64,000 nucleotides of DNA from Leptodactylus fallax. Its lineage: Eukaryota; Chordata; Amphibia; Anura; Leptodactylidae. The stretch spans positions 1,178,001 through 1,242,000 of the forward strand of contig CAMRHE010000356.1 of assembly GCA_947044405.1 (NCBI GenBank), written 5' to 3'. Made by a program: the position numbers and the translations under genes. The notes beneath the pieces are model-generated. The model was not told where the DNA came from. It ran no database searches and was given only the letters and a program-made list of their open reading frames with translations. Below, one piece after another: positions 59,625 to 64,000 of this stretch (position 1 is its first letter; each line of letters opens with the position of its first letter).

Positions 59625-60143
59625 TGTGAGTATGTGAACCAGAGGGCGCTGTTGAGCGACCCAGGCCCAGGCCAGAAAAGGCTCTCAGCCACGCCTTTGG
59701 GTGGGTGGAGTGTAACTCCAGAGGACTGGAGTATCCTGCACAGAGCAGGAAATAGTGGACCAGTTGAACAGATAGACGGTCTGTGCCAGAGGGGCTGGGG
59801 CCACAGGGAACTTTTGCTGAGTGGAGCATTAGTCCAGCTGCTCAAGTGGACCAGCTAGGACAGAGAGATAGGCTCTGTCCCAGAAGGGCTGGCGTCCACA
59901 GACCACTGTTGCTGGAGCTGAGCAACAGTCAGGACAGTTAGGGGCTCAAGGAGTGAGTTAGGCCCTAACTGTGGCATAGGTTCTTTTTGTTGTTTTGTTA
60001 TGTTGCAGTTAAGCTGAATAAAGCCACTTTTATTTACACTTGGACCGTCTGAAAGCTATCTTTCCGGCGCCCAGTACCATGAACCACCGCTGTCCGGACC
60101 AGGACAAGCCGCCATTTTGAGTTTAATTCCCCAAGCTGTCACA
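59625..60143 (+). repeat. 3' LTR of element C (519 bp)
   Basis: Near-identical to the 5' LTR. AATAAA at 60017-60022. It ends CTGTCACA and is followed by AGTC and the resumed minisatellite. Confidence 0.95.
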
Positions 60144-60210
60144 AGTCATAGTAGATGGTCATAGTAGTAGTTATAGTAGATAGTTGTAGTTATAATAAAT
60201 AGTTATGGTA
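60144..60210. repeat. AT-rich minisatellite, right part
   Basis: The sequence agtcatagtagatggtcatag continues the array. Joining the left part at ataatAGTC to catagtagatgg restores a phrase found intact elsewhere in the array (for example near 55,021). Confidence 0.92.
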
Positions 60211-60279
60211 GATAAATCTCATCTATCTTTTAAATACACCTTTTTTTTATAAAACAATAGTACATTATGTGTACATGAG

Positions 60280-60969
60280 TGTGAAGAATATCGCCTCGCC
60301 CAGCCGCCTGGCACGCCTGCGATCAAACTTCTTTCTTAACCTCCCACTCACACACCGTGAGTAGACCGGGTCATAGGATAAAACGAACGAGTGATATAAA
60401 TTTTATATGTTTAATAACCCAAGTGGGTCGGTATGAATTAATAGCATATACCGAAATATACAATATTAATATGATCAAGCATAAACATACAAGCAAAAGA
60501 GCAATGATACGGCACATAAAAAAAAACGGAAATAAAATATAGAAATAATACCAGACCTCAGGAAGATTCCTGATCACAGCTATCTCTTAGCTGTATCTCT
60601 TCCAGCTTCCACCCAAAGACTAACACCAACTCACTCTAGCCAGTGTGAAGACCCTTGTCCAGCTCCACCCTTCACCCCCCCCCAGTCAGCCCTCTCCTCA
60701 CGGAAAGAGGAATCTATGCTGGTTAGAAGGAAAGATGGGTGCCTGGGTTAGTTGTAGGTCATTAGCCCACCCTCCCCCCTTTGGACATCTGGGATATCAC
60801 ACTGACGGGCCAGACAGGCCCTCTCTCCATGGTATGCACATAAAACCATTGGAGCGAATTGACCACCAATGTAAACACAGCTTTACACTCCTACAGATAT
60901 GTGACTGATACGAATGAGGAATGATACATGTCCAAGAAAGATACATAAATTGAGGGTCTCATCATCACA
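60280..60969 (-). repeat. 3' LTR of element B (690 bp)
   Basis: On the minus strand it starts TGTGATGATGAG right after the polypurine tract and ends TCTTCACA. The U5-side text (aattttatatgtttaataaccc; gtgggtcggta on the plus strand) is the inverse of the AATAAATATATAAAATTTAG / GACCCATTTAGGGG part of the element A LTR, showing kinship. The 60,280 boundary is supported by that alignment only. Confidence 0.75.
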
Positions 60970-60982
60970 CCTCCCCCTTTTA
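60970..60982 (-). other. Polypurine tract of element B
   Basis: The minus strand reads taaaagggggagg directly before the LTR, almost the same as element A. Confidence 0.85.
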
Positions 60983-61612
60983 GAGCGTGTCGGGAGGAAG
61001 GAGGAGCCTCCGTTCCTCTTCCACCCGCACCTCCGCAGCCTCACCCCGCCGGGACAGGCCATCGGCATTGCCATGGGCCTGGCCAGGCTTGTGCCGGATG
61101 TCATAGTTGTATTGCTGCAGCACCAGGCTCCAACGTAACAACCGTCCATTCTGACCTGCAACACGTTTGATCCAGATCAGAGGGTTGTGATCCGTCACCA
61201 CGGTGAAGTGGCGCCCATACAAGTAAGGCTGCAGATGCTGCAAGGCCCAAACAATTGCTAGGCATTCCTTCTCCACTGTGGCGTAGGCCACCTCCCGCGG
61301 CAGTAGCTTTCGGCTGAGGTACTGCACCGGGTGCTCTTGCCCCGCTGAGTCAAGCTGGCTCAGTACGGCACCGAGTCCGTAGGTGCTGGCGTCGGTCTGT
61401 AGCACAAGCGGACGTAACTCATCGTACGCCTGAAGTACAGGTGCGTTCGCCAGGGCCGCCTTCAGGGCCTGGAAGGAGCGCTCGCAAGCATCCGTCCACT
61501 GGACAGTTTGCGGCAACATCTTCTTGGTGAGGTCCGTCAAGGGGGCAGCCAGAGCACTATAGTTCGGTACGAACTTCCTATAGTACCCTGCCGTACCCAG
61601 GAAAGACATCAC
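60983..61612 (-). pseudogene. RNase H domain of element B
   Basis: It removes the RNA strand during reverse transcription. RYYRKF-type connection text (FLGTAGYYRKFVPNYSALA) opens the frame. The catalytic set follows: VLQTDASTYGLGAVLSQ (Asp), TVEKECLAIVWAL (Glu), HFTVVTDHNPLIWI (Asp) and RHKPGQAHGNADGLSR (His/Asp region). The domain looks complete. The frame differs from the upstream RT, with a break at about 61,610-61,640. Confidence 0.9.
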
Positions 61613-61624
61613 CTGTCGCTTGGT

Positions 61625-62330
61625 CTGGGGGGGTTGGCCAGGATGTGATTACATCCAGCTTTTCAGGTTCTGGTTTCAGGGTTCCCCCACCTACCCGGTG
61701 TCCCAGGTATTGGACCTCGCGCATGCCCAGCTGACACTTTTCCGGTTTGATGGTCAAGCCCGCACGGTGGATCCGCCTTAGCACCTGCGCCCGGTGCTGT
61801 AGGTGTTCCTCCCAAGTGGAGCTGAAGTCGGCAATGTCATCCAGGTACGCCGTGGCAAACCCTTCTTATCCCGTCAGCAGGGAGTTGACCATCCACTGGA
61901 AAGTGGCAGGGGCATTCTTCATGCCGAATGGCATGACAGTGGACTCGTACAGTCCGAAAGGGGTGATAAAGGCCGATCGCTCCTGTGCCTGAGGGGACAG
62001 GGGGATCTGCCAGTATCCCCGACTCAAGTCCATGATGGACAGGTACTGGGCCTTACCTAACTGGTCAAGCAGGTCGTCGATGCGCAGCATGGGGTACGCG
62101 TCGTCGACTGTAAACCGCATTAAGTTCCCTGTAGTCTACACAGAACCGGGTGGTCCGGTCCTTTTTGGGCACAAGAACCACAGGTGAAGCCCATGCACTG
62201 TGAGAGGGCCGAATCACCCCCAGGTCCAGCATCTCGCCAATCTCCTTGTGCATCTGGACCTGTACCTCCGAGGAGACGCGATATGGCGACCGCCGGATAG
62301 GGGCATGATTCCCGGTATCCACATGGTGAA
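61625..62330 (-). pseudogene. Reverse transcriptase domain of element B
   Basis: The reading passes through APIRRSPYRVSSEVQVQM, GVIRPSHSAWASPVVLVPKK and RFCVDYRELN. A frameshift at about 62,118 follows, then SIMDLSRGYWQIPLSPQAQ (first catalytic Asp), SAFITPFGLYESTVMPFGM and APATFQWMVNSLL. A stop lies at about 61,866, followed by FATAYLDDIADFS with the YLDD active site at 61,836-61,847. The tail AGLTIKPEKCQLGMREVQYL and LGHRVGGGTLKPEPEK is present. This is a typical Ty3/gypsy RT. It lies downstream of integrase in the same polyprotein. Confidence 0.92.
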
Positions 62331-62542
62331 TGGCCTGGTCAGTTCTCTCCCGGGCTTCGCGGAGAACAGACCAGGTAGGGAGTGCAAAACTCCATCCAGC
62401 TGGGACAGCTGGGCCTCAGCCGACAGGGGGTTCACCTGTGCCTTCTTGTTGGACCCATCCTCCTGAAAATGAGCAAGCAAGTCAACAAGGTCTTCTTCTT
62501 CCCCCTCCTCTAACAGACTGCATACCGGAAAGGCAGTAGCTT

Positions 62543-63245
62543 CCCCGTCATGATGATCCTTCATCATGTTGACATGGAAGACCTTATGCCTGTTCCGGCC
62601 TGGATCAACAGTGACCAGGTAGCTGACGCTGTGGACCTGCTGGTGCACGACGTATGGACTGGTCCATTTCGCCTGAGGCTTGTCCTGGGGCTCAGGGACT
62701 AGGACCCATACCTTCTGCCCCGGCTGGTATGTTCTCTCATGGGCATTCTGATCATACCAGCGCTTCTGGTCAGCCTGAGCCTGGACCATGTTGTCATGCA
62801 CCAGCTGCGCCATAGCCTGCATTTGGTCACGGAATCGCAGGACATACTCCACGACTGGCACACCTTGGATGGCCGTTTCTCCTTCCCAGGACTCTTTCAC
62901 AAGAGTTAGGGGCCCACGTACACGTCTCCTGTACAAGAGCTCAAAGGGGGAGAACCCCGTTGAGGCTTGAGGCACCTCCCGGTAAGCGAACAGCAGGTGC
63001 AGGAGATAAGGCTCCCAGTCGCGCCCATGGGACTCGACTAACATCCTGAGCATCTGCTTCAGGGTGCCATTGAACCGTTCACACAGGCCATTGGTCTGTG
63101 GGTGATACGGGATGGACACCAGATGTTGCACCTCTGTTACCTTACACAGGCCTTGCATCAAGGCAGACATGAACTGGGTACCTTGGTCTGTGAGCATCTC
63201 TCTGGGAAATCCAACACGGGAGAAGATGCCTACCAGAGCCTTGGC
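62543..63245 (-). pseudogene. Integrase of element B, N-terminal part deleted
   Basis: It would insert the cDNA into the host genome. VGIFSRVGFPREMLTDQGTQ holds the second catalytic Asp and GLCERFNGTLKQML the Glu, 35 residues later, as in a D,D-35-E integrase. YHPQTNG lies between them. The C-terminal module includes KRWYDQNAHERTYQPGQKVW and KWTSPYVVHQ (GPY/F-like). The HHCC zinc finger and first Asp are missing: the frame jumps from NETLWNADLAAAPQ straight to AKALVGIF. The domain sits in one continuous frame with the protease (63,950-62,214). Confidence 0.92.
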
Positions 63246-63455
63246 TTGCGGGGCTGCAGCCAGGTCAGCATTCCACAATGTCTCATTCACATGCTCACTG
63301 ATTACTTTAGCTGGACACACAGCAAGGGGAGACAAAAGGCTAACCCCTCCCTCTGCCTGTGTCTGTGCCTGTGTGGCAGGCTTCAACACCTCATTAAAAT
63401 CATCCTTCAGTACAGACATTTTGTCACAGCGAGGTGGGGCTACTCCCACCCCATA

Positions 63456-63720
63456 TTGGGACACCAAGGGCCCCAAATCTCTTCCCAATAGTACATTGGC
63501 AGGCAGATCAGACACTAGCCCCACATCACGCATCCCTTTTCCCGCACCCCAGTCCAAATGGACGCAATCCATGGGCACAGTTACGCGTTCTTGTCCAATA
63601 CCCTTCAGGGTCAGAGTTTTTCCAGGAATAATACTGTCCGCAGGGACCAAGTCAGGTTGCACCAGAGTAATCTGCTCCCCAGTGTCCCGAAATCCCATGA
63701 CCACTTTACCCCCCCACAAT
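63456..63720 (-). pseudogene. Aspartic protease of element B
   Basis: VVMGFRDTGEQITLVQPDLV carries the DTG active-site triad, with Glu where Ala or Ser usually follows. RDVGLVSDLPANVLLGRDLG matches the C-terminal LLGxDL motif of retroelement proteases. It is fused in frame to the integrase. A G-run at about 63,708 separates it from the zinc-knuckle frame. Confidence 0.85.
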
Positions 63721-64000
63721 GACCTGTTGACTGTTGGCATCGGATTGCAACCCCTCCCTCCCCACCAAGTATACAGATGAGCCAGCTGCCGTGGCTGGGG
63801 AAACAGGGGGGTTCTTAGAGCGGTTGGGGCACTCCGCCTTGAAATGTCCTGGCTGGTTACAAGCATGACACCGCCGGGCCTCTCCTTGGGACTTGGAGGT
63901 GGTCCCTGGGGCGCCCAGAGTTCTTGGGACAGGGGAAGTAGAGGGGGCACCCGGGACAGAGTTTGTCTTACCCCACTTGGAGACCGCAGGCTGTGGTGAA
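63715..64000 (-). pseudogene. gag 3' end of element B with CCHC zinc knuckle
   Basis: The minus strand at about 63,880-63,838 reads CHACNQPGHFKAEC, a perfect C-x2-C-x4-H-x4-C knuckle that would bind genomic RNA, followed by PNRSKNPPVSPATAAGSSVY. The corresponding part of element A is HACNQTGHFKEEC. It is in a different frame from the protease because of a slip in the run of G at about 63,708. The upstream part of gag is outside the window. Confidence 0.85.

Larger units (their letters stand above)
55318..60143 (+). mobile_element. LTR retrotransposon C carrying host-like coiled-coil sequence, AGTC TSD
   Basis: LTRs at 55,318-55,837 and 59,625-60,143 start TGTGAGTATG and end CTGTCACA. AGTC flanks both sides (55314-55317, 60144-60147). 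The LTRs differ at only about 7 positions of 520. A primer-binding-type site and a polypurine tract are present. The interior of about 3.8 kb has no zinc knuckle, protease, RT, RNase H or integrase. Instead it has one long broken frame of coiled-coil protein with myosin-rod-like and HIP1-like blocks. The element must rely on enzymes supplied in trans. Confidence 0.92.
60280..64000 (-). mobile_element. Ty3/gypsy-type LTR retrotransposon B, 3' part, integrase before RT
   Basis: Read on the minus strand from the window edge: zinc knuckle, protease, integrase (C-terminal half), GPY/F-like module, RT, RNase H, polypurine tract, 3' LTR. The order with integrase before RT is that of the Gmr1 group of Ty3/gypsy elements. 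Several frameshifts and one stop are visible and the integrase N terminus is deleted, so this copy is defective. The 5' LTR and most of gag lie beyond the window. Confidence 0.88.

Noticed and set aside
58242..59845. Several minus-strand open frames opposite element C
   Set aside because: They are shadows of the long plus-strand frame (and of its LTR); no domain is visible on the minus strand.
55318..60143. Element C as an endogenous retrovirus
   Set aside because: No gag, pol or envelope feature can be recognised; LTR length, 4-bp TSD and contents fit a non-autonomous LTR retrotransposon instead.
62214..62330. Possibility that the integrase-before-RT order is an assembly or rearrangement artefact
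   Set aside because: The protease-integrase frame runs continuously into the RT-upstream linker and the RT follows with only small frameshifts; element A independently keeps the pre-integrase linker right after the protease. I therefore kept the Gmr1-like reading.

Overview
The window looks like a repeat-dense intergenic stretch of a vertebrate nuclear genome, most likely a frog or toad. The grounds are base composition, the lack of compact genes, and the repeat types present: several Tc1/mariner families with TA target sites, a Rex1/CR1-type LINE with an (AAT)n tail, Ty3/gypsy-type LTR elements, a tRNA-derived SINE, and many short palindromic MITEs. The frog assignment is an inference from repeat style; vertebrate is much safer. 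I found no confident single-copy host protein gene, rRNA, tRNA or CRISPR array.

Layout: 0-8.5 kb is non-coding sequence with Harbinger-like MITEs and a SINE. 8.7-10.3 kb is a complete but dead Tc1 element. 10.6-18.3 kb is non-coding with MITEs, a 30-bp minisatellite and a 1.0-kb TA-flanked element. 18.37-22.84 kb is a complete non-autonomous LTR element (A; 5-bp TSD) with gag/protease remnants but no RT or integrase core. 22.9-31.4 kb holds two inverted LTR-like repeats around a TTAA-flanked 1.3-kb element. 33.2-34.7 kb is a nearly intact Tc1-type element with D-35-E spacing. 35.8-44.5 kb holds further Tc1-type copies, including one complete element whose catalytic aspartate is lysine. 46.9-51.4 kb holds two LINE remnants, one split by a Tc1 copy and one flanked by 420-bp direct repeats. 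54.0-60.2 kb is an AT-rich minisatellite split by LTR element C. 60.3-64.0 kb is the 3' part of a Ty3/gypsy-type element (B) on the minus strand.

Two things stand out. Element C (55,318-60,143) has near-identical 520-bp LTRs and an exact 4-bp TSD, but no recognisable gag or pol. Its interior is a broken, approximately 1,100-codon coiled-coil reading frame with blocks recognisably like the non-muscle myosin II (MYH9-type) rod and HIP1/HIP1R, apparently a patchwork of captured host coding sequence. Element B has its domains in the order zinc knuckle, protease, integrase, RT, RNase H. That is the Ty1/copia order on a Ty3/gypsy-type polymerase, as described for the Gmr1 group. Element A is a deleted relative of B.

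Autonomous and non-autonomous elements are paired here: A with B-type machinery, 381-bp and truncated copies with the 41-kb Tc1 family, and short MITEs with unseen Harbinger- or piggyBac-type sources. No element in the window appears fully autonomous.
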